A stretch of DNA of 64,000 nucleotides, taken from assembly GCF_015207825.1 (NCBI RefSeq), contig NZ_JADEWC010000004.1, positions 1-64,000 on the forward strand. Direction: 5' to 3'. The notes below the pieces were generated by a model, which searched no databases, was not told where the DNA came from, and was given only the letters and a program-made list of their open reading frames with translations. The stretch's first letter is position 1. Each line of letters begins with the position of its first letter. Position numbers and translations under genes: made by a program. Source of the DNA: Cyanobacterium stanieri LEGE 03274. GTDB lineage: Bacteria; Cyanobacteriota; Cyanobacteriia; Cyanobacteriales; Cyanobacteriaceae. Below are positions 1 to 7,480 of this stretch, piece after piece.

Positions 1-20
1 CCCCCAGCAACCACCCCCCA

Positions 21-66
21 CAAGAAAACCCCCTTTCTTGAACGCCCCTATCATGATAAGTGTGGT
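21..66 (+). promoter_or_regulatory. Conserved palindromic 5' leader element, copy 1
   Basis: An inverted repeat CAAGAAA/TTTCTTG with a 6-nt loop (21-40) is followed by a diverged box TATCATGATAAGTGTGG (50-66), and then by the ribosome site and ATG of the gene at 88. The same arrangement precedes many other genes in the first 24 kb (see 1160, 2252, 7414, 10736 on +; 13870, 18246, 22612, 23077, 23844 on -). The outer C-G pair replaces the T-A pair of other copies, which is a compensatory change. The function is inferred: operator, promoter or RNA hairpin. Confidence 0.5.
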
Positions 67-87
67 AAAACAAAGAGGAAAAAATAT

Positions 88-657
88 ATGCCTATTGTCG
101 TTCAAAGTCGTCGTCGTCGTTTAGAAAATATCCAAAAAGACTATCCCGAAGCCACCATCATTGATGTAACCTCTAAAGGCGATAACCCTTGGGTGAAATT
201 TAGTCCTTTTTATCCCCATGGTAATATTCCTGTTCCTTTTTATCCCCGTTGGACAAGTCAATCTGTAGAAGGTATTTGGCAAGGTTTAAAAGTATTTGAA
301 ACCCAAGCAGTTGATCGTAATAAAATGAAAATTCGGGATATGAAAGGAATCAAAAGAACAGTGAGAAGATTTGGAAAATGTAAAGGTCATTCCGTGGGTT
401 ATACCAAATTATTAAGTTATATTGATGCTCGAAAATTTATCTATCTTCCTAGTTATTTATGGGTATTAGAAAATCCTCTCGCTGATTTGGTAGCAGAATT
501 AAGAAAAATGTCTGAAACTCAAACCCTAGTTTTATTAGATTATGAAACCAATGGTGATGTTGAAAATTATAAAAAACCCCTATCCCATGCTTATTTAATA
601 AAACATTATGTAGAAGGTAATTATCCCAGTTTCGACTTTAACCCAGAAGAAACTTAA
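88..657 (+). CDS. Hypothetical protein, 189 aa
   Basis: Complete ORF starting at ATG 88, with an AAAGAGG ribosome site about 9 bases upstream. It encodes a soluble, basic protein with an Arg-rich start (residues 9-12), no signal peptide and no membrane segment. A Trp/Pro/Tyr-rich stretch at residues 35-65 looks like a structured globular fold. I do not recognise the family, and no catalytic motif stands out. It is the first gene of the accessory island and is preceded by the shared palindromic leader element, which it has in common with many small unrelated genes here. That suggests common control rather than a common biochemical function. Confidence 0.7.
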   Translation: MPIVVQSRRRRLENIQKDYPEATIIDVTSKGDNPWVKFSPFYPHGNIPVPFYPRWTSQSVEGIWQGLKVFETQAVDRNKMKIRDMKGIKRTVRRFGKCKGHSVGYTKLLSYIDARKFIYLPSYLWVLENPLADLVAELRKMSETQTLVLLDYETNGDVENYKKPLSHAYLIKHYVEGNYPSFDFNPEET

Positions 658-737
658 AATTTATGTGGTGATAGTGTTAGGGGGTGTAGGGTGGGTGATG
701 ATCGAAAAACTTGTATATTATGGGTGAAAATAACTTT

Positions 738-1064
738 ATGAAGAATTATACTGCTAATGGATTCGCTTTATCCGGGGTATGTTAGATAGAAGAAGATGGC
801 AAAACGGTTACAGTTGATTTAGAAGACATTGAACCGACAGAAGTATTGTTTATTGAGGGTGTTTCTGTCACAGAATTATATATCGGGGGTGAAGTGGATT
901 CATGGGGAGATCAAATTGAGAAAAAAGATTATGCTGGGGGCGCCGTATTTCATAAAAGGATGGTCACCATACCCGAAAAGCATAAATTTAGCCTACAAGT
1001 TGAAATGGAAGATGAAACCATCCGCTGTAAATTTGAACCTTTAAATCATTTGTCAGAGTTTTAA
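738..1064 (+). pseudogene. Small hypothetical gene broken by an in-frame TAG
   Basis: An ATG at 738 opens a frame that reads 15 codons, hits TAG at 783-785, then continues open in the same frame to TAA at 1062-1064. The downstream part is protein-like and acidic (VDLEDIEPTEV, then SWGDQIEKKDY), and its composition is continuous across the stop. If the stop is ignored, the product would be about 108 aa. A shorter product could restart at TTG 846. The original function is unknown. The simplest reading is a recently inactivated gene; a sequencing error or stop readthrough would be the alternatives. Confidence 0.5.
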
Positions 1065-1071
1065 ACTAAGT

Positions 1072-1115
1072 TCCCCTCAGCCCTAACCCCTCTCCCAAAA
1101 GGCGAGAGGAGAATT
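1072..1115. repeat. Dispersed palindromic repeat (CCCTCTCCC type)
   Basis: A short element with CCCTAACCCCTCTCCC followed by an approximate inverted copy (GGCGAGAGG) sits in the gap before the gene at 1224. A related element in the opposite orientation occurs at 19250-19290. Such sequences are common intergenic repeats in cyanobacteria. No gene is inside it. Confidence 0.5.
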
Positions 1116-1159
1116 ATTTACTATTAATTAGGGTTTGATTTCTTAACACGCTCCCTAAT

Positions 1160-1206
1160 TAAGAAAAGCCCTTTTCTTAGCCCAGTATATCTTAGTAATT
1201 GTTAAA
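1160..1206 (+). promoter_or_regulatory. Conserved palindromic 5' leader element, copy 2 (best palindrome)
   Basis: The perfect 20-bp palindrome TAAGAAAAGCCCTTTTCTTA (1160-1179) is followed 8 bases later by the box TATCTTAGTAATTGTT (1188-1203). It lies just upstream of the GTG start at 1224. The same two-part element with the same spacing recurs upstream of unrelated genes on both strands. Confidence 0.65.
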
Positions 1207-1223
1207 GGAAAAAGAGGTAAAAA

Positions 1224-1613
1224 GTGGATAATTTTTTTGAGTCTGAATATTATCAAAAAGAAGTGAATCAATATTTAAAAGAATATGGTGAAGTGCCTCC
1301 TCCTTGGGTTATTTTTACTAATACTCATCCCTATAGTATGTTTTGGAGAATGGGTTATGGGGAAGACTTTTTGACCATTTATTATCATTGGTTTGAGGAA
1401 AATATTAAGACTTTTGAGGAAAAAATTGCCTATTTTAAAAGATATTCTCCCCCTCCTAGATGGTTAGAAAATGTTGTATCTGCGGTATGGGATATAGAAC
1501 CTTGGAATGATGAAAATTTTGATTATTCTCCCTATTTTGAAAAGTTAAAATCCTACGGTTTTAAAGATGTTGATAAGTTTGAGGAGGATCTAAATAACGA
1601 AAAATGGCTTTAA
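1224..1613 (+). CDS. Hypothetical protein, 129 aa, rich in aromatic residues
   Basis: The GTG start at 1224 is chosen because AAAGAGG lies about 7 bases upstream and the shared leader element sits directly before it. The product is acidic and unusually rich in Tyr, Trp and Phe (for example WVIFTNTHPYSMFWRMGYG near residues 28-47). It has no signal peptide or clear membrane helix. I do not recognise a family. Array 1 and its leader follow about 70 bases downstream on the same strand, so the gene is part of the CRISPR-linked accessory set by position and by its 5' element. Confidence 0.7.
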   Translation: MDNFFESEYYQKEVNQYLKEYGEVPPPWVIFTNTHPYSMFWRMGYGEDFLTIYYHWFEENIKTFEEKIAYFKRYSPPPRWLENVVSAVWDIEPWNDENFDYSPYFEKLKSYGFKDVDKFEEDLNNEKWL

Positions 1614-1684
1614 GTTAATTTTTAAGGGCGATTAGTCGCCCCCATCACCCCATTAATGGTCATTGTCAATAAATTTTTCTCAAA

Positions 1685-1866
1685 ATCTACACAATAAGGA
1701 AAATCGCTCAAATGCCTATTATTTCGTTTTATTGTGTCGATCCATTACACCATAAGGGTTTCAGATACATTTTTTTGTTGCACGATCTGGATTTTATGTG
1801 TTATATTTATTATTGCGTAGATTCAAAGGCTAAAACTCTTGCAGTGTAATGCCTCTGAAACGAAGA
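1685..1866 (+). promoter_or_regulatory. CRISPR leader 1
   Basis: A 182-bp sequence precedes the first repeat of array 1. It is conserved in four copies (here, 6002, 14049, 18426), each 181-182 bp long. It starts with ATCTACACAATAA, has TTATTGTGTCGAT in the middle and an inverted copy of the start (TTGCGTAGAT here) near 1815, and ends with AATGCCTCTGAAACGAAGAC at the repeat. This is the most diverged of the four copies. Leaders drive array transcription and direct spacer integration; that role is inferred from position and conservation. Confidence 0.8.
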
Positions 1867-2127
1867 CCCTACCCATGGGGTTACATGGGAATAGTTGGAA
1901 ACCACATGCGCACGAATAACCGAGGAAAAGTCTTGATTATCCCTACCCATGGGGTTACATGGGAATAGTTGGAAACCCATTACTTGACCTGACTTTATTA
2001 TACAAGTCGACTCCCTACCCATGGGGTTACATGGGAATAGTTGGAAACACGAAGAATCTATCTGGGTCACGAAAGAGAATGGTACCAGATGCCCTACCCA
2101 TGGGGTTACATGGGAATAGTTGGAAAC
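1867..2127 (+). CRISPR. CRISPR array 1: four 36-nt repeats, three spacers
   Basis: Repeats lie at 1867-1902, 1941-1976, 2013-2048 and 2092-2127, with spacers of 38, 36 and 43 nt. The repeat begins CCCTACCCATGG and ends TAGTTGGAAAC; an internal CCCATG/CATGGG hairpin can form. All four repeats here carry GGGAATAG where arrays 2-4 have GGGATTAG, so this array has its own repeat variant. Downstream (2128-2165) is a trailer with ACCTCCTTAAC and TTTTGGGGGT that is shared with the other arrays. Confidence 0.97.
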
Positions 2128-2251
2128 ACCTCCTTAACTAGTTAGGTTTTGGGGGTATTTTCTATGGAGAGATTTGGAGAAATATGAACAGAGTAGGGTG
2201 ATCATAAAATGAAGAGGTGTGCGATCATGAAATAGCGCTGTGCGATCGCCC

Positions 2252-2296
2252 TTAAGAAAGACTCTTTTCCTTAGTCAGTTTATCTTAGTGATTGTT
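2252..2296 (+). promoter_or_regulatory. Conserved palindromic 5' leader element, copy 3
   Basis: An imperfect inverted repeat TTAAGAAAG/CTTTTCCTTAG (2252-2273) is followed by TATCTTAGTGATTGTT (2281-2296), then AAGAAGG and the ATG at 2325. Its layout and box match copies at 1160, 7414 and 10736. Confidence 0.6.
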
Positions 2297-2324
2297 GAAA
2301 ATAAAGAACACAAAGAAGGAAAAA

Positions 2325-2549
2325 ATGATTACAGTACAAGTTATTTCAAGAAGTAGCGGTAAACCTGCCACTGGTAAACGAGTTAACATAAGTTTTGATA
2401 GTTTATTTAGGGGCATGGGACGAGAACAACGAACTGACTCTCGAGGACAAGCCCATTTTAGTCATGATCCAGGTAATGGCAAAGTATATGTAGATGGTCG
2501 CACTGTTTATCAAGGAAATTTAAAAGGTTGTATTGTTGTTCATGTGTAA
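2325..2549 (+). CDS. Small beta-rich hypothetical protein, 74 aa
   Basis: ATG 2325 is preferred over the upstream in-frame TTG at 2292 because AAGAAGG lies 6 bases before it and because 2292 falls inside the conserved leader element. The predicted protein alternates short hydrophobic strands with Gly/Asp turns (VQVISRSSGKPATG, then GKVYVDGRTVYQG), the pattern of a small Ig-like or carboxypeptidase-regulatory-like beta sandwich. That fold assignment is inference from pattern only. There is no signal peptide. It lies just after array 1 and shares the island's 5' element. Confidence 0.65.
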   Translation: MITVQVISRSSGKPATGKRVNISFDSLFRGMGREQRTDSRGQAHFSHDPGNGKVYVDGRTVYQGNLKGCIVVHV

Positions 2550-2706
2550 TTCAATAAAATAAACTTTTTAGGACTGATCGCACACAGGGATTTGTTTCCT
2601 TGACCTACTGGGCGATCGCCCTTAATCCAATTTTTAATGAATAATTGAGGGATGATGATCTACCATTACTATTAAGAACCACGAAAATTATTTAAGATAG
2701 ATAGTC

Positions 2707-2740
2707 GAGAAAACCCCCTTTCCTATCCTAAGTAATAATC
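2707..2740 (+). promoter_or_regulatory. Possible diverged palindromic leader element
   Basis: GAGAAAACCCCCTTT followed by CCTATCCTAAGTAATAATC resembles the AAGAAAA-CCCC-TTTTCTT palindrome plus box, but both parts are degenerate. It precedes the gene at 2782. This is a weak member of the family. Confidence 0.3.
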
Positions 2741-2781
2741 TATTTTTGTCGGCACAACTTTTATTAGAGGACTCTCTACCT

Positions 2782-3021
2782 ATGGAATTTATTGCAGAAC
2801 TCAAAAAATACCAAGAATATGTTTACAGCGAATTAAACTCCTTAGAGTCCAACGATAAACATAATCGAGTTTTAATGCAAGAAAAAGGTCAACAACTCTC
2901 AACATTACTAGATTTAATTGCTAACTTAGAGGATGAAATCAAAAAATATGAAATAATGAAGGATACTCGCCTCAAACTTACCCGTACTGAAACCGCAGAT
3001 TATCCTAGTTGTTTTAATTAA
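2782..3021 (+). CDS. Small coiled-coil hypothetical protein, 79 aa
   Basis: ATG 2782 has AGAGGA 10 bases upstream; an in-frame TTG at 2746 would add 12 unconvincing residues. The sequence is almost entirely helical and charged, with heptad-like Leu/Ile spacing over residues 8-62, so it is a likely coiled-coil or helical-hairpin protein that oligomerises. It has no signal peptide and no catalytic motif, and the family is not recognised. It stands alone with gaps of over 130 bp on both sides. Confidence 0.65.
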   Translation: MEFIAELKKYQEYVYSELNSLESNDKHNRVLMQEKGQQLSTLLDLIANLEDEIKKYEIMKDTRLKLTRTETADYPSCFN

Positions 3022-3157
3022 AAGTTTACCATTACTTAATTAGGTGTAAGGTGTGATTCCTATGTGCGCTCGTTGCAGATGCCGTAGCGATCGCACTTTA
3101 AACACCAAAATTAATTCCAGATCATTAAACCTCAATACTTTTTAAAGAAAAAATTTG

Positions 3158-3658
3158 ATGTTAGATTTAAATATTATCGTTTGTGGTGTTGCTGAAGTTG
3201 ATGACCATATTGATGATGCAGATGTGGTTGTTTCCATTATGAACCCCGGTTACACAGTTTTTGCACCCCCATCGATTGTAGAAAAAGAAGAAGAAAATCG
3301 CCACCGAGTATTGAGATTAGAATTTGATGATGTTTGGGCAGAAAATTACGAACTAGGACAAGAAATCGTCACCAAAGATATGGTATTTCTTGTGATTGAT
3401 TTCGCTTCTACCCATTATGAAAATGCTGATAATCCTCTAACTTTTTTGATTCACTGTCATCAGGGAGTTAGTCGTTCTGCGGGAATGGCGATCGCAGTTT
3501 ATACCGCCATATTAGGAGACTACCAAGAAGCAATAAAAAGGGTAAGTGGCGATCGAGACAAAGCAGTACCCAATATCGAAATAATACGTTTAACCGACGA
3601 AATTTTCAACCTCAACGGTCAATTAATCAATGCAGTATGGAAAGAATTTTATGTTTAA
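3158..3658 (+). CDS. Dual-specificity/tyrosine phosphatase-like protein
   Basis: The 166-aa protein contains the cysteine phosphatase P-loop HCHQGVSRSAG (Cys-x5-Arg) near residue 107, with a matching upstream segment LTFLIHC. Proteins of this fold hydrolyse phospho-Tyr/Ser/Thr or other phosphomonoesters through a Cys-phosphate intermediate. A general-acid Asp candidate lies in the VIDFAS region about 20 residues before the Cys. ATG 3158 is preferred to TTG 3155. The gene lacks the palindromic leader element. A Ser/Thr kinase gene lies 4.5 kb downstream, but nothing shows that the two act together. Confidence 0.8.
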   Translation: MLDLNIIVCGVAEVDDHIDDADVVVSIMNPGYTVFAPPSIVEKEEENRHRVLRLEFDDVWAENYELGQEIVTKDMVFLVIDFASTHYENADNPLTFLIHCHQGVSRSAGMAIAVYTAILGDYQEAIKRVSGDRDKAVPNIEIIRLTDEIFNLNGQLINAVWKEFYV

Positions 3659-3741
3659 TGAAAAATCAAATAATCTTCTGGGGGGGTAAAATTATTTTTG
3701 ACTTATAATATAGTGGATGGTACCAACAAAAAATATATTCC

Positions 3742-4113
3742 ATGGAAATTATCAATAAAATTTCTAGTGAAGAATTAACCTACAATAACAAAATCCTAGA
3801 TATTCAATATAGAAAAAATAAACTAGGCCATCTTAAGAAAAAAATTCAACAAATAAAAGCAAAACTAGAAACAGAATACCAAATCGATGAACTAGGGTTA
3901 TTTGGTTCCTATGTAAGAGGAGAAGAAACAAAAAAAAGTGATATTGATTTATTAATAAGTTTTAAACCAAGTGCTAGATTTGGATTAGTAAAATATTGTA
4001 AATTACAAAACATATTCAGCGATAGATTAGGGAAAAAAGTTGATTTAGTAATGAAAAAAGGACTAAAACCCTATATCGGAGAACAGATTCTCAAGGAAGT
4101 TATTTATCTATGA
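3742..4113 (+). CDS. mntA: MntA-type minimal nucleotidyltransferase (antitoxin)
   Basis: The 123-aa protein carries the nucleotidyltransferase motif GSYVRG, then SDIDLL (G-S...D-x-D), around residues 53-70, with a further Asp in KKVDLVM. MntA proteins add AMP to, and so silence, their partner HEPN toxin HepT. The N-terminal ~35 residues are a helical extension, longer than usual. The stop overlaps the ATG of the next frame (ATGA at 4110-4113), the normal mntA-hepT arrangement, but the toxin gene is broken (next entry). The antitoxin therefore appears orphaned. Confidence 0.85.
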   Translation: MEIINKISSEELTYNNKILDIQYRKNKLGHLKKKIQQIKAKLETEYQIDELGLFGSYVRGEETKKSDIDLLISFKPSARFGLVKYCKLQNIFSDRLGKKVDLVMKKGLKPYIGEQILKEVIYL

Positions 4114-4232
4114 AAAGAACCACCAAAGACTTTTTAAAAGATATTTTATAAACAATTAGTTCCATTGATAAATTTATTGAGAATTTTAACTTTGAGCAAT
4201 TAATATTAAAAATAACAGTATTTTTCAGCAAA
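4110..4232 (+). pseudogene. hepT: HepT toxin remnant, nonsense at codon 14 and 3' end lost
   Basis: ATG 4110 overlaps the mntA stop. The frame reads MKRTTKDFLKDIL and then TAA (4149-4151); beyond the stop the same frame continues with TISSIDKFIENFNFEQL, which matches the expected HepT N-terminal helices. After about residue 35 the similarity fades and the conserved Rx4-6H catalytic region is absent. The HEPN RNase is therefore lost, by a nonsense change plus deletion. Assignment rests on the mntA partner and the N-terminal pattern. Confidence 0.65.
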
Positions 4233-4493
4233 ATTGAGTTAAATTTATTTAACGTTCGCTATTAGCAATGAAATTCATTTCATTGTGGAATAACGGTTTT
4301 ACGCCATAAATCGCTTTGCAATAAATTGACAAAGCTAATATTAAACGTTCAATGAATTGAACTAATAAAATTCAACTCTACCTCGACAATGAAAAAACCC
4401 TGCTTAAAAAGAGGGGGGATCAATTTCCCATGACTCATTTAGAACCGCTATAGTAGGCATTACCTACCAAATGAAACATTTAAAGAAATAGCC
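4233..4493. other. Gene-free AT-rich stretch
   Basis: No convincing ORF. Short palindromic pieces are present (for example AATGAAATTCATTTCATT near 4268 and AACGTTCAATGAATTGAACT near 4344), consistent with degraded intergenic repeats. Nothing functional can be assigned. Confidence 0.4.
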
Positions 4494-4540
4494 ATAAGAA
4501 AGCCCCCTTACCATCAACCCGATAACTTATAAAGTGTTAA
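4494..4540 (+). promoter_or_regulatory. Possible diverged palindromic leader element
   Basis: TAAGAAAGCCCCCTTA, then AACTTATAAAGTGTTAAG, in front of the ATG at 4558 resembles the island's palindrome-plus-box layout, but the right arm is truncated. It precedes a gene whose N-terminus is paralogous to that at 10804, and 10804 has a clear copy of the element. Confidence 0.35.
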
Positions 4541-4557
4541 GTAATAGGGTAAAGATT

Positions 4558-5265
4558 ATGAAAACTCAAACTTTCATTGGTGCAATTTCTGGTTTATTAG
4601 TTGCTGGTTTAGGAGTCGCTAGAGGAGATGTTGCTAATTTTGTCGGTGGTGGTTTACTAATCTCTAATACTATCGCAATCACTGGTAAAAAAGATCCTGA
4701 AAATGTTCAACCTTCCCCCGCACCTACCGTTAATCCTCAACCTGTTACCCGTGTTTATATTGATGGCGCCAATACTTTAGGTTCTATTAATCTTTTAAAA
4801 TTTGATATTGACTTTAACGCCTTTGCTGATCATATTGCTAACGGTGAAGACAATGTAATTTTTAACTACTATTATGCCGTCCTTGAAAGTCCTAATCGTA
4901 AACAAAATGGCTTTATTAAATATCTTGAAAATAATGGTTATAATGTAGTTCAATCCCTCAAAAAACAACTCCCTGAAGGCAATCATAAAAACAAAGGTGA
5001 TGATGTTCAAATAGCCACAGATATTGCCATTGATGCTAACGAAAATGATCATATTGTTCTAGTTTCTGGCGATGGTGATTTTACTTACTCCCTAGAAAAA
5101 GTTAAAGCCAAAGGTTGTCACGTCACCGTTATTTCTACTTCTGAATGTCTTAGTAAACAATTAAAAAGTGTTGCTGATAAATTTATTGATTTAGCCGAAA
5201 TTAAACCCGATATTCAACGTTATACTAAACCTCGTCAATCTAGCCCACAACCTCAATTAGTTTAA
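4558..5265 (+). CDS. Membrane-anchored NYN (LabA/DUF88-type) RNase-like protein
   Basis: Start ATG 4558 (MKTQTFIGAISG); the in-frame upstream ATG-like start at 4534 is not needed. Residues 5-45 form a Gly-rich hydrophobic hairpin, so the protein is probably membrane-anchored. A Pro-rich linker follows (around 50-70), then a NYN/PIN-like domain with acidic motifs VYIDGAN, TDIAIDA and VSGDGDF, the expected metal-binding Asp residues of this RNase fold. The N-terminal anchor is clearly related to that of the protein at 10804, which lacks the NYN domain. A second, soluble NYN gene heads the Ubl operon at 17641. The substrate is unknown; RNA cleavage is inferred from the family. Confidence 0.85.
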   Translation: MKTQTFIGAISGLLVAGLGVARGDVANFVGGGLLISNTIAITGKKDPENVQPSPAPTVNPQPVTRVYIDGANTLGSINLLKFDIDFNAFADHIANGEDNVIFNYYYAVLESPNRKQNGFIKYLENNGYNVVQSLKKQLPEGNHKNKGDDVQIATDIAIDANENDHIVLVSGDGDFTYSLEKVKAKGCHVTVISTSECLSKQLKSVADKFIDLAEIKPDIQRYTKPRQSSPQPQLV

Positions 5266-5366
5266 TTTTTTTTGGGGTGAGGGTGTCTTCTGAAAAGGAG
5301 GCACTTTTGCTCATAAGGCTTTATTGGAATATGATCAATTCGGGAAGAACTAAATTTTAATATTTT

Positions 5367-5389
5367 GTAGGGTGGGCAATGCCCACCAT
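5367..5389. repeat. Short palindromic dispersed repeat (GTGGGCAATGCCCAC)
   Basis: GTAGGGTGGGCAATGCCCAC followed by CAT forms a tight hairpin between two convergent genes. Further copies lie at 7992-8014, 16432-16454 and 21134-21154, with either AA or AT at the centre. It is a REP-like intergenic element and may act as a bidirectional stop signal. Confidence 0.7.
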
Positions 5390-5402
5390 CTGACGATTTA
5401 AC

Positions 5403-5951
5403 TTAACATAAATATCGTTGATAATCGGTAATTTTATTTTTTAGTCTTTGGGCTAAGTATTGATTTGCCTTGCCTAATTTATCCAAAATTAATATTGCTT
5501 CTTGGCGATACTTACTAATTTTCTCTTTATCCCAATGGGTAGGAGGTGATTGTAAATTTGAGGTGCGATCGCACATTTTCACCATCCAAATTTCCATGGG
5601 TTGTTCCATAATCCTCGAAAGACTATCTTCCATCTGTGCTTGTTTTGAAGGCAATTTTTTATTCTTGGTTAACGCCAAAACCCCATCAGCCACAGATACA
5701 CCAAACTCTTGAGTCAATGTTTCATAACTTACCCCCGCATCTTCTATCACATCATGTAACAAGCAACATTGAATAAGTAAATCAGGATTATCAATATCAT
5801 CACCCTCACAAATTGCCCTCATTCCCTCCATTGTCACACTACCGATGTGATTAAGATAGGGTACCTTAGAACCTGGCATTAATTGACGTTGATGGGCAAC
5901 AGAAGCGAAATTCCATCCCTTGAGGTAAATTTCAGGATCCCAATATTTCAT
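5403..5951 (-). CDS. HD-domain (p)ppGpp hydrolase-like protein (MESH1/SpoT-type)
   Basis: The 182-aa protein is a single HD phosphohydrolase domain: an early His in FASVAHQRQ, then LLHDVIEDAG (HD plus ED), then TKNKKLPSK and a later KMCDRTSNLQ Asp motif. This order is that of the hydrolase half of RelA/SpoT and of the stand-alone MESH1 family, which remove pyrophosphate from (p)ppGpp. No synthetase or regulatory domain is attached. The gene starts only 50 bp from leader 2 and runs away from it, so it is divergent to array 2, as RT-cas1 is to array 3 and the NYN-Ubl operon to array 4. Alternative substrates such as other nucleotides are possible. Confidence 0.85.
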   Translation of the reverse strand: MKYWDPEIYLKGWNFASVAHQRQLMPGSKVPYLNHIGSVTMEGMRAICEGDDIDNPDLLIQCCLLHDVIEDAGVSYETLTQEFGVSVADGVLALTKNKKLPSKQAQMEDSLSRIMEQPMEIWMVKMCDRTSNLQSPPTHWDKEKISKYRQEAILILDKLGKANQYLAQRLKNKITDYQRYLC

Positions 5952-6001
5952 TGATTAAACCAGTGAGTTTGATTTGCTCAAATCATAACATTTTGACCGA
6001 A

Positions 6002-6183
6002 ATCTACACAATAACTAAAAACCCCCAAATGCTCATTATTTCGTGTTATTGTGTCGATGCTTTGCCCTGTATGGGTTTCAGGTTCTTATTTTTGTTGTGC
6101 AATTTTGATTTTTTGTGTTATGATTACTATTGTGTAGATTTAAAGGCTAAAGCTCTTGTAGTGTAATGCCTCTGAATCGAAGA
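6002..6183 (+). promoter_or_regulatory. CRISPR leader 2
   Basis: A 182-bp leader with the same landmarks as the other three: ATCTACACAATAA at the start, TTATTGTGTCGATG in the middle, ATTGTGTAGATT as the inverted copy near 6129, and ATGCCTCTGAATCGAAGAC at the array. It starts about 50 bp from the divergent HD-domain gene. Confidence 0.85.
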
Positions 6184-6508
6184 CCTTACCCATGGGGTTA
6201 CATGGGATTAGTTGGAAACCTCAAGTGCAACGGTGGCAGTCTTTATAACGCCAAAGACCTTACCCATGGGGTTACATGGGATTAGTTGGAAACCTTTGAA
6301 GAATCTTTATGATCTGAATACGCTTGTGAATCACCTTACCCATGGGGTTACATGGGATTAGTTGGAAACACTCTGATACCTACAGAGCCACTACTAATTG
6401 CACCTTACCCATGGGGTTACATGGGATTAGTTGGAAACTTGGATAATTTCGCGTACATTCATTTTCTTTACCCCTTACCCATGGGGTTACATGGGATTAG
6501 TTGGAAAC
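6184..6508 (+). CRISPR. CRISPR array 2: five 36-nt repeats, four spacers
   Basis: Repeats lie at 6184, 6258, 6334, 6403 and 6473 (each 36 nt); spacers are 38, 40, 33 and 34 nt. All five repeats begin CCTTACCC instead of the CCCTACCC of arrays 1, 3 and 4, so this array also has a private variant, fixed across all its units. The trailer from 6509 (ACCTCCTTTAC, then TTTTGGGGGTG) matches the trailer of the other arrays. Confidence 0.97.
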
Positions 6509-6777
6509 ACCTCCTTTACAATTTAAGTTTTGGGGGTGTTTTCTGTGGTGTGTTGTTTGGGAATAATAATTAATGGAGAATAAATAATTGATAATGGCGA
6601 TTTCTGCCTTTTTTATGTTTGTAGTATGCTCAAATCTTTGATATTTATAATTAGTGATTTAGTCAACACAACCTAATTAATTATTTTTTATCAAGTCTTA
6701 AATGTAGGGAAAAATTAACCTTTGCCCCGCTTAGGAAGATACAATAAATTATTAAGACTACTAAAAATATTTGCTTT

Positions 6778-7344
6778 ATGAAAAATTACTCACTATATTA
6801 TTTTTATAAAGAACAAGAACTATTAAAACCCCTTGTGGATAAAGTTTTTGTGAATTATGTAATAGTGGAACTAGAAGAAGATAAAAAAAGGATCACAATG
6901 ATCAGGAATTTAAAGCAACTGGTCAGTGAAACCAACGCAAAGGAAACATATTTAAGATATTTTTATAAGCGTATAATTAATTTTTATAAGGCTTCTTTTT
7001 TAGATTATCTGCACGATATATTCATATTTGATTCTGTTTATAAAGATGAATTTGAACAGGAAATATTACCCACATTAAAACTTTTACAAAATAACTATCA
7101 ATGGCTAAACTCTCTTTATAAACAAGATAAATATAGCCTATGTTGGTTAGATTGGAAAAAAAACTGTAAGATACCAAAAACAAAAAGATATGAAGTAATT
7201 AAAACTTACAAAGATTTTTATAATAAATATATACTGGATTTATTTTTAAGAGGATTAGAGGTAAAAGAGCAATTATTTTTTGATGTGCTAGAGCCCAATG
7301 TTATTAATGAGAAAAAACTATTAGAAAAAATTTATCAGTTATAA
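6778..7344 (+). CDS. Hypothetical helical protein, 188 aa
   Basis: Start ATG 6778. The product is very rich in Lys, Tyr, Leu and Phe, predicted all-helical, with no signal peptide or continuous membrane segment. I do not recognise the family and no catalytic motif is visible. The gene follows array 2 at a distance of 270 bp and does not carry the palindromic leader element. Its composition is more A/T-rich than the core genes, which fits an acquired accessory gene. Confidence 0.6.
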   Translation: MKNYSLYYFYKEQELLKPLVDKVFVNYVIVELEEDKKRITMIRNLKQLVSETNAKETYLRYFYKRIINFYKASFLDYLHDIFIFDSVYKDEFEQEILPTLKLLQNNYQWLNSLYKQDKYSLCWLDWKKNCKIPKTKRYEVIKTYKDFYNKYILDLFLRGLEVKEQLFFDVLEPNVINEKKLLEKIYQL

Positions 7345-7413
7345 GGGCGATGATGAAGTAGGAAAGTAACCCGATCACGAAGTGGCTCTGTGCGATCGCA
7401 CCGATTTTGTAGT

Positions 7414-7456
7414 AGGAAAAGCCCCTTTCTTTAGGTTATTTATCTTGGTAATTGTT
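7414..7456 (+). promoter_or_regulatory. Conserved palindromic 5' leader element, copy 4
   Basis: AGGAAAAGCCCCTTTCTTTA (7414-7433), then TATCTTGGTAATTGTT (7441-7456), upstream of the signal-peptide gene at 7481. The box differs from the consensus at one base. Confidence 0.6.
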
Positions 7457-7480
7457 AAAGCAATAAATATTTACCAAAAG

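Noticed and set aside
829-1044. 71-aa ORF overlapping the pseudogene
   Set aside because: A different frame of the broken gene; its composition is not protein-like.
1810-2141. ORFs reading through array 1 (both strands)
   Set aside because: They are translations of repeat units in CRISPR array 1; no ribosome site and no conserved protein.
5951-6573. ORFs across leader 2 and array 2
   Set aside because: Frames coincide with leader and repeats; equivalent frames occur in the other leaders, so they reflect duplicated DNA.
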